Assembly: GCF_000619945.1 (NCBI RefSeq)
Contig: NZ_JHVC01000002.1
Span: forward strand, 372,001 to 436,000
Origin: Clostridium lundense DSM 17049
Lineage (GTDB): Bacteria; Bacillota; Clostridia; Clostridiales; Clostridiaceae
Reading direction: 5' to 3'
DNA length: 64,000 nt
Position 1 is the stretch's first letter, and the number at the start of each line of letters is the position of its first letter. Both the position numbers and the translations under genes were made by a program. Positions 52,242 to 60,964 of the stretch are shown one piece after another. Under the pieces are notes generated by a model. The model was not told the DNA's origin and ran no database searches. It saw only the letters and a program-made list of their open reading frames with translations.

Positions 52242-52814
52242 TTGATTTCAGCTATAGTAATGGCATCAGGTTTTGGAAGAAGAATGAAAGCAGAAAAGCT
52301 AACAATGATTGTGCAAAACATTCCTATGGTGGAAAGGGTAGTAAAAGAAGCAGAAGGTTCAAAAGTGGAAGAAGTTATTTTAGTATATAGAAGTTATGAT
52401 GTAAAGTCTATATTTAATAGATATGATATAAAAACTGTTTATAATAGTAAAGCTCATTTAGGTCAAAGTGAATCTATAAAGTTAGGAATAAAAAACTCTA
52501 ATGATAATACAGAAGGGTATATGTTTTTTGTAGGGGATCAGCCTTATTTAAGCAGGGAAACTATAAATTTATTGATAGATGAATTTAATAAAGATAAATG
52601 TTGTATTGTAATGCCAATCTATGGAGGACATAAAGGAAATCCTGTTATATTCCCAGTTAAATTTAAAAAAGAACTATTAATGCTTCAAGGAGATATAGGT
52701 GGAAGGGATATAATAAAGAATAATATCCACAATGTAAAATTTATAACAATAGAAGATGCAAAACAGGGAAGAGATATTGATAATATGAAAAGCTATCTAG
52801 AGCTAGAGAGGTAA
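52242..52814 (+). CDS. mocA: MobA-like molybdenum-cofactor nucleotidyltransferase
   Basis: A 190-residue NTP transferase that attaches CMP (MocA type) or GMP to molybdopterin. Nucleotide-binding motif SAIVMASGFGRRMKAEKL and the metal-binding FFVGDQPYLS near residue 98 are visible, plus YGGHKGNPVIF. The start is TTG at 52242 with GGAAGTGAT upstream; the frame extends to 52227 without a site. It starts the plus-strand maturation group with YqeB and XdhC. Confidence 0.87.
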   Translation: MISAIVMASGFGRRMKAEKLTMIVQNIPMVERVVKEAEGSKVEEVILVYRSYDVKSIFNRYDIKTVYNSKAHLGQSESIKLGIKNSNDNTEGYMFFVGDQPYLSRETINLLIDEFNKDKCCIVMPIYGGHKGNPVIFPVKFKKELLMLQGDIGGRDIIKNNIHNVKFITIEDAKQGRDIDNMKSYLELER

Positions 52815-52840
52815 TTTAAAATTAAGAATGGAAAATTTAA

Positions 52841-52875
52841 TAATTAGGAATTAGAAAGTTACAAGTTATACGTTA
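52841..52875. repeat. Heptamer-period element 8
   Basis: TAATTAG, GAATTAG, AAAGTTA, CAAGTTA, TACGTTA in a row, in the short gap before yqeB; upstream AATTAAGAATGG is a looser inverted partner. Confidence 0.5.
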
Positions 52876-52902
52876 TATGTGAGAGATAAGGAAGATGGTA
52901 AA

Positions 52903-53721
52903 ATGTTTGAAGATTTAGTGGTAGTAAGAAGCGGAGGAGATTTAGGTACAGCTATAGCACATAAGTTGTTTAACAGTGGATTTAAAGTAGCTATAACAGA
53001 AATAGAAAAACCTTTAGTAGTAAGAAGAACTGTATCCTTTGCCCAGGCAATATTTCAAGGATCTATTACAGTAGAAAACATTAAAGGACTAAAAGTTTCG
53101 AATTATAAGGATATAGAAAATACATTAAAAGAAGGGTGCATACCTGTAATAATAGATCCTTATTTAAATATACTTAAGGAATGTAATATAGATATTTTAA
53201 TTGATGCTACTTTAAGAAAGAAAAATGTGGATATGAATGTTAATATGGCTCCATTTACCATTGGTGTAGGACCAGGATTTTATGCTTCAAAGGATGTACA
53301 TATAGTTATAGAAACAAAAAGAGGACATAATCTTGGAAGAATAATATATGAAGGCGAAGCTGAAAAAAATACTGGAATTCCGGGAGCAATTATGTCATAT
53401 ACTATTGAAAGAGTACTTAGGTCACCTGCATTTGGAATAGTAAAAAGTAAACTAAATATAGGGGACTATGTTAAAAAAGGTGATGTAATAGGAAGCGTAG
53501 CAGGGATTGATTTTAAGGCTGAAATAGATGGTGTACTGAGGGGACTTATAATGAATGGAGTTTATGTCCAAAAAGGATTAAAGATTGGAGACATAGACCC
53601 TAGAGAAAATAGAGAATATTGTTACAGTATATCTGATAAAGGAAGGGCCATTGCTGGAGGTGTTTTAGAAGCTATACTTTGGCGTAAGAGTTTTTTAAGG
53701 AGGAGTAATGTATGGAGCTAG
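52903..53721 (+). CDS. yqeB: EF2563/YqeB selenium-dependent molybdenum hydroxylase maturation protein
   Basis: A 272-residue protein with an N-terminal Rossmann-like motif VVVRSGGDLGTAIAHKL, the PLVVRRTVSFAQA segment, GVGPGFYASKDVHIVIET and a C-terminal DPRxNREYCYSISDKGRAIAGGVLEA, all characteristic of the EF2563 family. It is known by association with selenium-dependent molybdenum hydroxylases. I start at the ATG at 52903, 8 bases after AAGGAAGA. It overlaps xdhC by 10 bases, a sign of coupled translation. Confidence 0.9.
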   Translation: MFEDLVVVRSGGDLGTAIAHKLFNSGFKVAITEIEKPLVVRRTVSFAQAIFQGSITVENIKGLKVSNYKDIENTLKEGCIPVIIDPYLNILKECNIDILIDATLRKKNVDMNVNMAPFTIGVGPGFYASKDVHIVIETKRGHNLGRIIYEGEAEKNTGIPGAIMSYTIERVLRSPAFGIVKSKLNIGDYVKKGDVIGSVAGIDFKAEIDGVLRGLIMNGVYVQKGLKIGDIDPRENREYCYSISDKGRAIAGGVLEAILWRKSFLRRSNVWS

Positions 53722-54515
53722 ATGTAATGGAAAGAGTTTTAAAAGAGATGCAAGAAAACAGAACAGTAGCTTTAGCGACAATAACAGAAGTAGAGGGAGC
53801 ATCTCCAGGGAAAATAGGAACAATGATGGGTGTTTTTGAAAACGGACAAACTATAGGTACTGTAGGTGGAGGAAATCTAGAGTACGTAGTAATAAATGAA
53901 GCATTACAATGTATAAAAAATGCTGTAAGTAAAGAGTATGAATATAGACTTGAAAACGATGAAGGTTCACTACATATGGAATGTGGAGGCAAGGTAAAGG
54001 TATTTATTAAAACTTTTATGGCCTGTAATAAGCTTTTAATTGTTGGAGCAGGGCATGTTGGACAAAGTATTTATAAATTAGGAGAACTTTTAGATTTTCA
54101 CATTACAGTTTTTGATGACAGAAAAGAATTTGCAAGCGAAGATAATTTTCCAAAGGCTAATGAAATAATAGTTGGGGATATAAAAGAAAGTCTTTTAAAA
54201 TACCCAATAGATGATAATACATATATAATAATTGTAACAAGAGGTCATAATTTTGATGAAGAAGCTCTAGAAGCTATAATTCATTCTAAAGCAAAATACA
54301 TAGGGATGATAGGAAGTAAAAATAAAGTTAAAACTATAATGAATAATTTGAAAAATAAGGGAATTGCCGAAGAGGTTTTAAATAGAGTATACGCACCTGT
54401 TGGAATAAAACTAGGTGGAGACACCCCTATAGAAGTAGCTTTTAGCATAATGAGTGAAATACTTTTAATTAAAAATGGTGGAAGACTTACACACATGAAA
54501 CAAACTTTAGATTAG
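53712..54515 (+). CDS. xdhC: XdhC-family molybdenum hydroxylase maturation factor
   Basis: A 267-residue XdhC/CoxI protein that binds molybdenum cofactor and helps its sulfuration and insertion. N-terminal XdhC domain with VALATITEVEGASPGKIG and TVGGGNLE (residues about 18-57); C-terminal Rossmann domain with LLIVGAGHVGQS near 108 and YIGMIGSKNKV near 195. AAGGAGGAG upstream of the ATG. Second gene in the coupled pair with yqeB, followed by an ABC importer after 52 bases. Confidence 0.92.
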   Translation: MELDVMERVLKEMQENRTVALATITEVEGASPGKIGTMMGVFENGQTIGTVGGGNLEYVVINEALQCIKNAVSKEYEYRLENDEGSLHMECGGKVKVFIKTFMACNKLLIVGAGHVGQSIYKLGELLDFHITVFDDRKEFASEDNFPKANEIIVGDIKESLLKYPIDDNTYIIIVTRGHNFDEEALEAIIHSKAKYIGMIGSKNKVKTIMNNLKNKGIAEEVLNRVYAPVGIKLGGDTPIEVAFSIMSEILLIKNGGRLTHMKQTLD

Positions 54516-54567
54516 GCTAAAGGCTGATTAAGTCAACAATTATGAACTGAAAAGAGGTGAGATGCTT

Positions 54568-55641
54568 ATGGAGAAGGATTTGCCATTGGAATCAGTGGTT
54601 AAAAAAGCTAGCAATAAAAGACGTGGAGTTTCTAAGGAAAGTAAAGTAAATATCATTTTATTTATTTTACTAGTGATATTAATATTTATATCTTTAATTA
54701 TTGGAAAGTATTACATATCGCCCAAAGTAGTATTAAGTAGTATTGGAAGTAAAATAGTTGGTCAAAGGTTAAATGTTAGTGAGGAAATTTATACTGTTAT
54801 ATTTAATATAAGGTTTCCTAGAGTTTTAGGAGCACTTCTTATAGGAGCAGCCCTTTCTACAGCAGGAGCGGCATATCAAGGTATGTTTAAAAATCCTATG
54901 GTATCTCCAGATATTTTAGGAGCATCTTCGGGAGCAGCATTTGGAGCGGCACTTGGTATATTATGCTCATTTAGTATAATTGGAATCCAAATAGTATCTT
55001 TCCTATTTGGAATATTAGCAGTATCTGTAACTTGTTTCATAAGCAATAAAGTTAGTAAAAATGCTGATACAACCTTGGTACTTATTCTCTCTGGAATGCT
55101 TATATCTACTCTTTTTTCTGCTTTTGTATCTTTAATAAAATATGTGGCAGATCCATATAGCAAGCTTCCGGATATAACTTTTTGGCTTATGGGAAGCCTA
55201 TCTTCAATAAATAATAAGGATATATACATTATAACTGTTCCAATAATTGTGGGAATAGGGGTAATAATGTTAGTAAGATGGAAGCTTAATATAATGGCTT
55301 TTGGAGAAGAAGAAGCTATGGCTATGGGAGTAGAAACTAAAAAATTAAGAGGAATTGTAGTAGCATCATCCACTCTTATAATAGCGTCTTCAGTATCTGT
55401 AGCAGGTCTTATAGGGTGGGTAGGACTTATCATACCTCATTTTTCAAGAATACTTGTAGGACCAAATTATAAATATCTTATTCCTACATCAATACTTACA
55501 GGAAGCAGTTTTCTTATCTTAGTGGATAATTTAGCAAGAAATTTAGCCTCAACAGAAATACCTATAGGAATACTTACATCTATAATAGGAGCACCATTTT
55601 TTCTATATTTAATGATGAATATAAAGAGAGGATGGGTATGA
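54568..55641 (+). CDS. FecCD/BtuC-type ABC importer permease
   Basis: A 357-residue permease with about nine or ten membrane helices, the RFPRVLGALLIGAALSTAGAAYQGMFKNPMVSPDILG region and GLIGWVGLIIPHFSR coupling region of the FecCD family. I start at ATG 54568, 8 bases after GAGGTG; ATG 54562 is too close. Family members carry siderophores, cobalamin, haem or molybdate/tungstate (MolB type). Next to molybdenum-enzyme genes, molybdate or tungstate is an attractive guess. Confidence 0.9.
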   Translation: MEKDLPLESVVKKASNKRRGVSKESKVNIILFILLVILIFISLIIGKYYISPKVVLSSIGSKIVGQRLNVSEEIYTVIFNIRFPRVLGALLIGAALSTAGAAYQGMFKNPMVSPDILGASSGAAFGAALGILCSFSIIGIQIVSFLFGILAVSVTCFISNKVSKNADTTLVLILSGMLISTLFSAFVSLIKYVADPYSKLPDITFWLMGSLSSINNKDIYIITVPIIVGIGVIMLVRWKLNIMAFGEEEAMAMGVETKKLRGIVVASSTLIIASSVSVAGLIGWVGLIIPHFSRILVGPNYKYLIPTSILTGSSFLILVDNLARNLASTEIPIGILTSIIGAPFFLYLMMNIKRGWV

Positions 55642-56405
55642 TGCTTCAATTAAAAAATGTATGTAATGGATATAAAAATGAAAAAGTAGTAAAGAATATA
55701 AATTTAACTGTAAAGCAGGGAGAAGCGGTTTGTATTTTAGGACCAAATGGCGTAGGGAAAACTACTCTTTTTAAAACTATATTAGGATTTATAAAACCTA
55801 AAAGTGGAGAAATACTTTTAGAGGGAAAAAACATTTTCAGTATGGATAGAAGAGAGATAGCTAAAATTATAGGATATGTTCCACAGGGGCATATTCCACC
55901 ATTTCCATACAGAGTGAAAGAAGTAGTGATTATGGGTAGATGCCCGTATATAGGAAGTTTTGGCTCTCCAAGTCTGGAGGATGAAAACTTTGTGGATAAT
56001 CTTCTCAATAAGTTAAAGATATATGATTTAAGAGACAAATATTATACTGAAATAAGTGGAGGAGAAAGGCAGCTTGTTTTAATAGCTAGAGCTTTGGCTC
56101 AAGAACCTAAGTTGCTTATAATGGACGAGCCTACTTCAAACTTGGATTTTGGTAATCAGATAAGAGTATTAGAACATATAAGAAATCTTGTAACTTATTC
56201 AAATATAGGATTAGTTATGACAACCCATCATCCTAATCATGTATTTTTGTGTGGTACAGAGGTAGTTCTTATGAAGAATGGAGAAGTATTCAAAAGTGGA
56301 GATCCATTAAAAATTATGACAAAAGAAAATTTAAAAGAAATCTATGGTGTAAGTACATGTTTTATTGATGAAGAAAATATAAAGGCTTTTGTGCCTATAA
56401 TATAA
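55638..56405 (+). CDS. FepC/MolC-type ABC importer ATPase
   Basis: A 255-residue ATPase: Walker A GPNGVGKTT, Q-loop GYVPQGH, signature ISGGERQ, Walker B LLIMDEPTSNLD, His switch MTTHHP. ATG at 55638 overlaps the stop of the permease (ATGA), with GAGAGGA upstream. It energises the permease encoded before it. Confidence 0.93.
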   Translation: MMLQLKNVCNGYKNEKVVKNINLTVKQGEAVCILGPNGVGKTTLFKTILGFIKPKSGEILLEGKNIFSMDRREIAKIIGYVPQGHIPPFPYRVKEVVIMGRCPYIGSFGSPSLEDENFVDNLLNKLKIYDLRDKYYTEISGGERQLVLIARALAQEPKLLIMDEPTSNLDFGNQIRVLEHIRNLVTYSNIGLVMTTHHPNHVFLCGTEVVLMKNGEVFKSGDPLKIMTKENLKEIYGVSTCFIDEENIKAFVPII

Positions 56406-56420
56406 AGGAGGATTTTGTAG

Positions 56421-57533
56421 ATGAAGAAAAAAATATTTTCATTTATTTTATCAATGGTATTTATAATTACTCTTTTTACAGGATGCGGTAGTAAACAGAG
56501 TGAAGTGGCTAGCAAAAATTCAAAAGGAGATAAAGTTCAATCAGCTGTTATAAAAGATATGGCAGGAAGAGAAGTAAAATTGCCAGAAAAGATTGAAAGA
56601 ATATATGGTACTAATCCAGCTGGAACAACTATGATTTATACATTAGCGCCTGACAAATTAGTAGGATGGAATGTTAAGCTTACAGAAGAAGAAAAAAGCT
56701 ACCTTCCTGAAAAATATAGAAATCTTCCTGAATTAGGAGGATGGTATGGAAAAAATACTACAGGAAATCCTGAAGTTATATTAAAAGCTAAACCTGATAT
56801 TATAATTCATGTGGCATCAATTAATGATAAGGAAAAGTCAACAGCAGATAGAATACAAAAGCAGTTAAATATTCCTGTTGTAGTTGCAGATACAAGTTTA
56901 TTAAATTCAGATAAAACTTATGAATTTTTGGGAAAAATATTTAAGGAAGAAGAAAAAGCTAAGAAGTTAGGAGATTATTGTAGAAAAACAATAGATGAAG
57001 TTAGAAATGAAGTAAGCAAAATACCTGAAGACAAAAGGATAAGAGTATACTATGCAGAAGGATTAAATGCTTTAGAAACAGAGCCAAAGGGTTCTGTAAG
57101 AAATGAAGTTTTAGAGATGGCTGGAGGAGAAAATGTAATAAAGTCAAGTTCAAACAAGAGCAGTTATGGACACACTAAAATATCATTAGAACAGCTTATA
57201 AAACTAAACCCACAGGTGATAATAACAAGAGCTACTATAGAAAATGGTAAGATTCAAAGTTCTTATGATAATATAGTGAAAAATAAAGATTGGCAGACTA
57301 TAAGTGCAGTTAAAGATAAAAAGGTATATCAGATACCACAACTTCCTTATAACTGGTTTGATAGACCAACAACTATAAACAGAATAATAGGAATTAAGTG
57401 GATTAATGGACTTTTATATGGCGGAAACAATAAAGAGAACATAAAAAATGAAGCAAAAGAATTTTATAAAGAATTTTATCATTATGAACCTACAGATAAG
57501 CAGCTTCAAGAGATTTTATACAGAGCACAGTAG
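56421..57533 (+). CDS. ABC importer substrate-binding lipoprotein
   Basis: A 370-residue lipoprotein with lipobox LFTGC (Cys22) and a Peripla_BP_2/TroA-type fold: VIKDMAGREVKLPEKIERI, GWNVKLTEEEKSYLP and KPDIIIHVAS. It captures the ligand for the FecCD-type importer; AAAGGAGG 5-8 bases before the ATG. The GGWYG..NPE region resembles binding proteins for iron complexes or molybdate/tungstate (MolA type); I cannot decide between them. Confidence 0.9.
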   Translation: MKKKIFSFILSMVFIITLFTGCGSKQSEVASKNSKGDKVQSAVIKDMAGREVKLPEKIERIYGTNPAGTTMIYTLAPDKLVGWNVKLTEEEKSYLPEKYRNLPELGGWYGKNTTGNPEVILKAKPDIIIHVASINDKEKSTADRIQKQLNIPVVVADTSLLNSDKTYEFLGKIFKEEEKAKKLGDYCRKTIDEVRNEVSKIPEDKRIRVYYAEGLNALETEPKGSVRNEVLEMAGGENVIKSSSNKSSYGHTKISLEQLIKLNPQVIITRATIENGKIQSSYDNIVKNKDWQTISAVKDKKVYQIPQLPYNWFDRPTTINRIIGIKWINGLLYGGNNKENIKNEAKEFYKEFYHYEPTDKQLQEILYRAQ

Positions 57534-57650
57534 GTAGGAGGACAAAGTAAAGAGTATAGCGTTATAAATTTGTAAAGAATAAAGTGTTAAGTGTAAATTT
57601 ACTATACAATAATAAAATAAGTTGTTTTTAACAGGTTTAAAATAGTTGAG

Positions 57651-57680
57651 GCCTTGCGTAATGCAAGGCTTTGTTTTTTA
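57651..57680 (+). terminator. Intrinsic terminator of the ABC importer operon
   Basis: GCCTTGC/GCAAGGC stem, loop GTAAT, then TTTGTTTTTT. Confidence 0.9.
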
Positions 57681-57682
57681 GG

Positions 57683-57772
57683 TGACAGTTGAGAATGACT
57701 TTTTCACTATCTGTACTCTGTAATCTGTGATTTGTACTCTGAGAAAATAGTGTTCCATTAATTAACTGTCAG
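57683..57772. repeat. Heptamer-period inverted element 9
   Basis: CTGTACT, CTGTAAT, CTGTGAT, TTGTACT at 57711-57738, bracketed by CACTAT/ATAGTG and outer GACAGTT/AACTGTC arms. It fills most of the 305-bp gap before the next gene. Confidence 0.72.
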
Positions 57773-57838
57773 TTTGGCAAAAAATATATGTTATAATTAT
57801 TAAAAGGAAAGTTTAACGCAGCAAGGGAGGATAAATAA

Positions 57839-58279
57839 ATGAAAGAGTCAAATAAAAAAGTAGTTATTGGAGTAGTAGCAGCAGTTGTTATAGTAGCAGG
57901 TGGAATGATATATTCACATAATAAGCCATCTAAAAGTATTAATGGAAATAATGTTGAAATTAATAATAATCAAGGAAATAAGCCAGCATCGGATTCTACA
58001 AGTGAAAATAGTAAGGAAGACCCAAAAAATAAGATTGTTAAGAATGATGATCTAACTAAAAAAATTACAAGTGAAAATATAGTTATAGATGGTCAGGTGT
58101 ATGTACAAGGTGAATATGCAATGGGAACTATGATCATTAAGGATAATGTAAGTCAGGATAAAATAACAAAAGTTGCTCAAGAATATGCCAATAAGCTAAA
58201 GAGCCAGTATAAAGATAAAAAAGTAAATGTGCAAGCGGTTCAAAATGGAAAAAACGTAGCCAATATAACAGTTAAATAG
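57839..58279 (+). CDS. Membrane-anchored hypothetical protein
   Basis: A 146-residue protein with one N-terminal membrane segment (about residues 8-26), an Asn/Ser/Lys-rich spacer (30-70) and a small extracytoplasmic alpha/beta domain ending QAVQNGKNVANITVK. GGGAGG upstream. Alone between two terminators. No family recognised. Confidence 0.7.
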   Translation: MKESNKKVVIGVVAAVVIVAGGMIYSHNKPSKSINGNNVEINNNQGNKPASDSTSENSKEDPKNKIVKNDDLTKKITSENIVIDGQVYVQGEYAMGTMIIKDNVSQDKITKVAQEYANKLKSQYKDKKVNVQAVQNGKNVANITVK

Positions 58280-58294
58280 TGAATAAAAACATTT

Positions 58295-58328
58295 ATAAGG
58301 GATTTTTGTATATACAAAAATCCCTTAT
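58295..58328 (+). terminator. Intrinsic terminator (perfect 17-bp palindrome)
   Basis: ATAAGGGATTTTTGTAT and its exact complement abut with no spacer, so the hairpin loop is formed from the central bases; T-rich 3' side. Confidence 0.85.
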
Positions 58329-58340
58329 TTCTCTCATTTT

Positions 58341-58412
58341 CAATTCTTAATTTTTCTAGTGGTAGTCAAAGAGAGGAATTCCTAACTGGTAGTTCTTAAT
58401 TTCTAATTTAAT
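58341..58412. repeat. Heptamer-period element 10
   Basis: CAATTCT, TAATTTT and, 50 bases on, CTAACTG, GTAGTTC, TTAATTT, CTAATTT: degenerate AATT-type heptamers in the gap before the ABC-F gene. Confidence 0.45.
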
Positions 58413-58554
58413 TATTTATTATTAATTTAAAATATGTAGCCGACATAAGTTTAATATGATATAATGTTGAATGTTTACGCGTTGAATTTTTGCAATTAAA
58501 TTTGTAGCATAATTTTAGATAAATATAAAAAATATATGGAGGAATGAAAAGGGT

Positions 58555-60138
58555 ATGATAAGTACTAATAATGTAAGTTTAAGATATGGAGCAAGAGCAT
58601 TATTTGAAGATGTTAATGTAAAATTTACACCAGGTAATTGCTATGGTCTTATAGGAGCTAATGGGGCAGGAAAATCTACATTCTTAAAGATACTTTCTGG
58701 AGAAATAGAGCCGAATACAGGTGAAGTTAGTATAACTCCAGGAGAAAGAATGGCAGTTTTAAAGCAGGACCATTTCCAATTTGATGAGCATGAAGTTTTA
58801 GAAACAGTAATAATGGGACACGAAAGACTTTATCAGATAATGAAGGAAAAAGATGCTATATATGCAAAAGCAGACTTTACAGATGAGGACGGAATTAAGG
58901 CATCAGAATTAGAAGGAGAATTTGCAGAGCTTAATGGTTGGGAAGCAGAATCAGAGGCAGCATCTCTTTTAACAGGACTTGGTATAGGAGTAGAATTACA
59001 TGATAAAATAATGAAGGATTTAGATGGTGGACAAAAGGTGAGAGTACTTTTAGCTCAAGCTCTTTTTGGAAAACCAGACGTTCTATTACTAGACGAGCCT
59101 ACTAACCATTTAGATATTAAATCAATTGCTTGGTTAGAAGAGTTTTTAATAAATTTTGAAAATACAGTAATAGTAATATCCCATGATAGACACTTTTTAA
59201 ATAAGGTATGTACTCATATAGCAGATCTAGATTTTGGAAAAATACAGTTATATGTAGGTAACTATGACTTCTGGTATGAATCAAGTCAGTTGGCATTACA
59301 GATGGCTAAAGACCAGAACAAGAAAAAAGAAGAAAAAATTAAACAGCTTCAGGAATTCGTTGCTAGATTTAGTGCAAATGCATCTAAATCAAAGCAGGCT
59401 ACTTCTCGTAAGAAAATGTTAGATAAAATAAATCTTGATGATATAAGACCTTCTTCAAGAAGATATCCATTTGTAGGTTTTAAGCCAGATAGAGAAGCAG
59501 GAAATGATTTGCTTTTTGTTGAAGGAATTACAAAGACTATAGATGGTGAAAAAGTTTTAAATAATGTTAGTTTTATTGTGAATAAAGGGGATAAAATTGC
59601 ATTCGTTGGGGATAACAGTATAGCAAAAACTGCTCTTTTCCAAATACTTATGGGAGAAATGGAAGCAGATAGTGGAGAATTTAGATGGGGAATAACAACT
59701 TCTCAATCTTATTTCCCTAATGATAACAGCAAATATTTTGATGGAGTAGAATTGAACTTAGTGGATTGGTTACGTCAATTCTCAGAAGAAAAAAGCGAAA
59801 CCTTTATAAGAGGTTTTTTAGGAAGAATGCTATTCTCAGGAGAAGAAGCTTTAAAGAGTGCCAGTGTATTATCTGGAGGAGAAAAGGTAAGATGCATGTT
59901 ATCAAGAATGATGCTTAGTGGAGCTAATGTAATTATATTAGATGAACCAACAAACCATCTTGACCTAGAATCAATTACAGCAGTAAACAATGGACTTATT
60001 AATTTCCCAGGAACAATATTATTTTCTTCTCATGACCATCAGTTTGTGCAAACTGTTGCTAACAGAATTATAGAGATAACTCCAGATGGAATTATAGATA
60101 AACAGATGACTTATGATGAATACTTAGAATCAAAATAG
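58555..60138 (+). CDS. ABC-F family ATPase (YbiT/YkpA-like)
   Basis: A 527-residue cytosolic protein with two ATPase domains and no membrane part, the ABC-F design for ribosome-associated translation factors. Domain 1: Walker A GANGAGKST, signature LDGGQKVR, Walker B LLLDEPTNHLD. A charged linker with QNKKKEEKIKQLQEF follows. Domain 2: signature LSGGEKVR and IILDEPTNHLD, but its Walker A is GDNSIAKT, lacking the usual final Gly. Closest in feel to YbiT/YkpA, not to antibiotic-resistance ABC-F proteins, though resistance cannot be ruled out. Start 58555 after GGAGG. Confidence 0.9.
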   Translation: MISTNNVSLRYGARALFEDVNVKFTPGNCYGLIGANGAGKSTFLKILSGEIEPNTGEVSITPGERMAVLKQDHFQFDEHEVLETVIMGHERLYQIMKEKDAIYAKADFTDEDGIKASELEGEFAELNGWEAESEAASLLTGLGIGVELHDKIMKDLDGGQKVRVLLAQALFGKPDVLLLDEPTNHLDIKSIAWLEEFLINFENTVIVISHDRHFLNKVCTHIADLDFGKIQLYVGNYDFWYESSQLALQMAKDQNKKKEEKIKQLQEFVARFSANASKSKQATSRKKMLDKINLDDIRPSSRRYPFVGFKPDREAGNDLLFVEGITKTIDGEKVLNNVSFIVNKGDKIAFVGDNSIAKTALFQILMGEMEADSGEFRWGITTSQSYFPNDNSKYFDGVELNLVDWLRQFSEEKSETFIRGFLGRMLFSGEEALKSASVLSGGEKVRCMLSRMMLSGANVIILDEPTNHLDLESITAVNNGLINFPGTILFSSHDHQFVQTVANRIIEITPDGIIDKQMTYDEYLESK

Positions 60139-60180
60139 TATAAACAAAATAAATGTAAATAGAATAGTATATTAGAATTT

Positions 60181-60251
60181 TTATCCCATGGCTATATTTA
60201 TAAAATTTTTATTATGTTAAATATAAATTTTATAAATATGTCATGGGATAA
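60181..60251. terminator. Bidirectional terminator between ABC-F and hxlR-type genes
   Basis: TTATCCCATG and ATATTTATAAAATTT pair with AAATTTTATAAATAT and CATGGGATAA across a 17-base loop. Confidence 0.85.
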
Positions 60252-60267
60252 TTTAATTAAATAATAG

Positions 60268-60693
60268 TTAAGATATTAAACTCTTTTCCTTTTTATTTTC
60301 ATCCTGTAAATTTATCTTTTCATTTAAAACTTTGTGTATAGTTGAGTCGCTTATTTTCAACTTCACATCAAAGGTCTTAGCATAGGCTGTCCCCCATTCG
60401 AATATGGAATAAAGAATTGGAAGAAGACTTATTCCATAGTGTGTCAAACTATATTCTACTTTAAGGGGTTTTTCATAGTAAATTTTTTTATTAATAATGC
60501 CTAATTGAATAAGTTCTTTTAACTCACAACTAAGTACTTTTTCACTTATTCCATCTAAAGATTTTTTTAGTTGACCAAATCTAATATTACCATTTCTTAA
60601 ATACCAGAGTATCATCAATTTCCATTTCCCACTTAATATCTCAGAGGTAAGTTCTACACCACAGGTATAAAGGTCTTTTTTTGTTTTTATCAT
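60268..60693 (-). CDS. HxlR-family winged-helix regulator
   Basis: A 141-residue regulator with the HxlR/MarR-type winged helix: TCGVELTSEILSGKWKLMIL, then FGQLKKSLDGISEKVLS (recognition helix) and VEYSLTHYG. The Cys near residue 11 corresponds to the redox-sensing Cys of HypR-type members. GAGG site upstream. It is divergent from the crotonase operon 270 bases away and is the natural candidate to regulate it, perhaps by thiol or aldehyde stress; that is inference. Confidence 0.88.
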   Translation of the reverse strand: MIKTKKDLYTCGVELTSEILSGKWKLMILWYLRNGNIRFGQLKKSLDGISEKVLSCELKELIQLGIINKKIYYEKPLKVEYSLTHYGISLLPILYSIFEWGTAYAKTFDVKLKISDSTIHKVLNEKINLQDENKKEKSLIS

Positions 60694-60964
60694 GATAGAT
60701 CAGCCTCCTATGAATTTACATATATTTTAGAAAATATTACATGAATGAGAGTATATGACAAAAAAGTAACTACTTGTTGAATGATGTGTTCTATAGTAAT
60801 ATTATAATATAAAATCAAGATATAATCAAAATATACAAATAAATATATCATTATATCACACATATATAATCATAATATTGTGATTGTTAATATATAATTA
60901 ATTAAAGGTTAAAATAAACTTGCTCAGAATGTAAGTTTTAATATTATATATGGGGGTATTAATT

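Noticed and set aside
57711..57741. Short tandem units considered as a CRISPR array
   Set aside because: Units are seven bases with no spacers and no cas genes are present.
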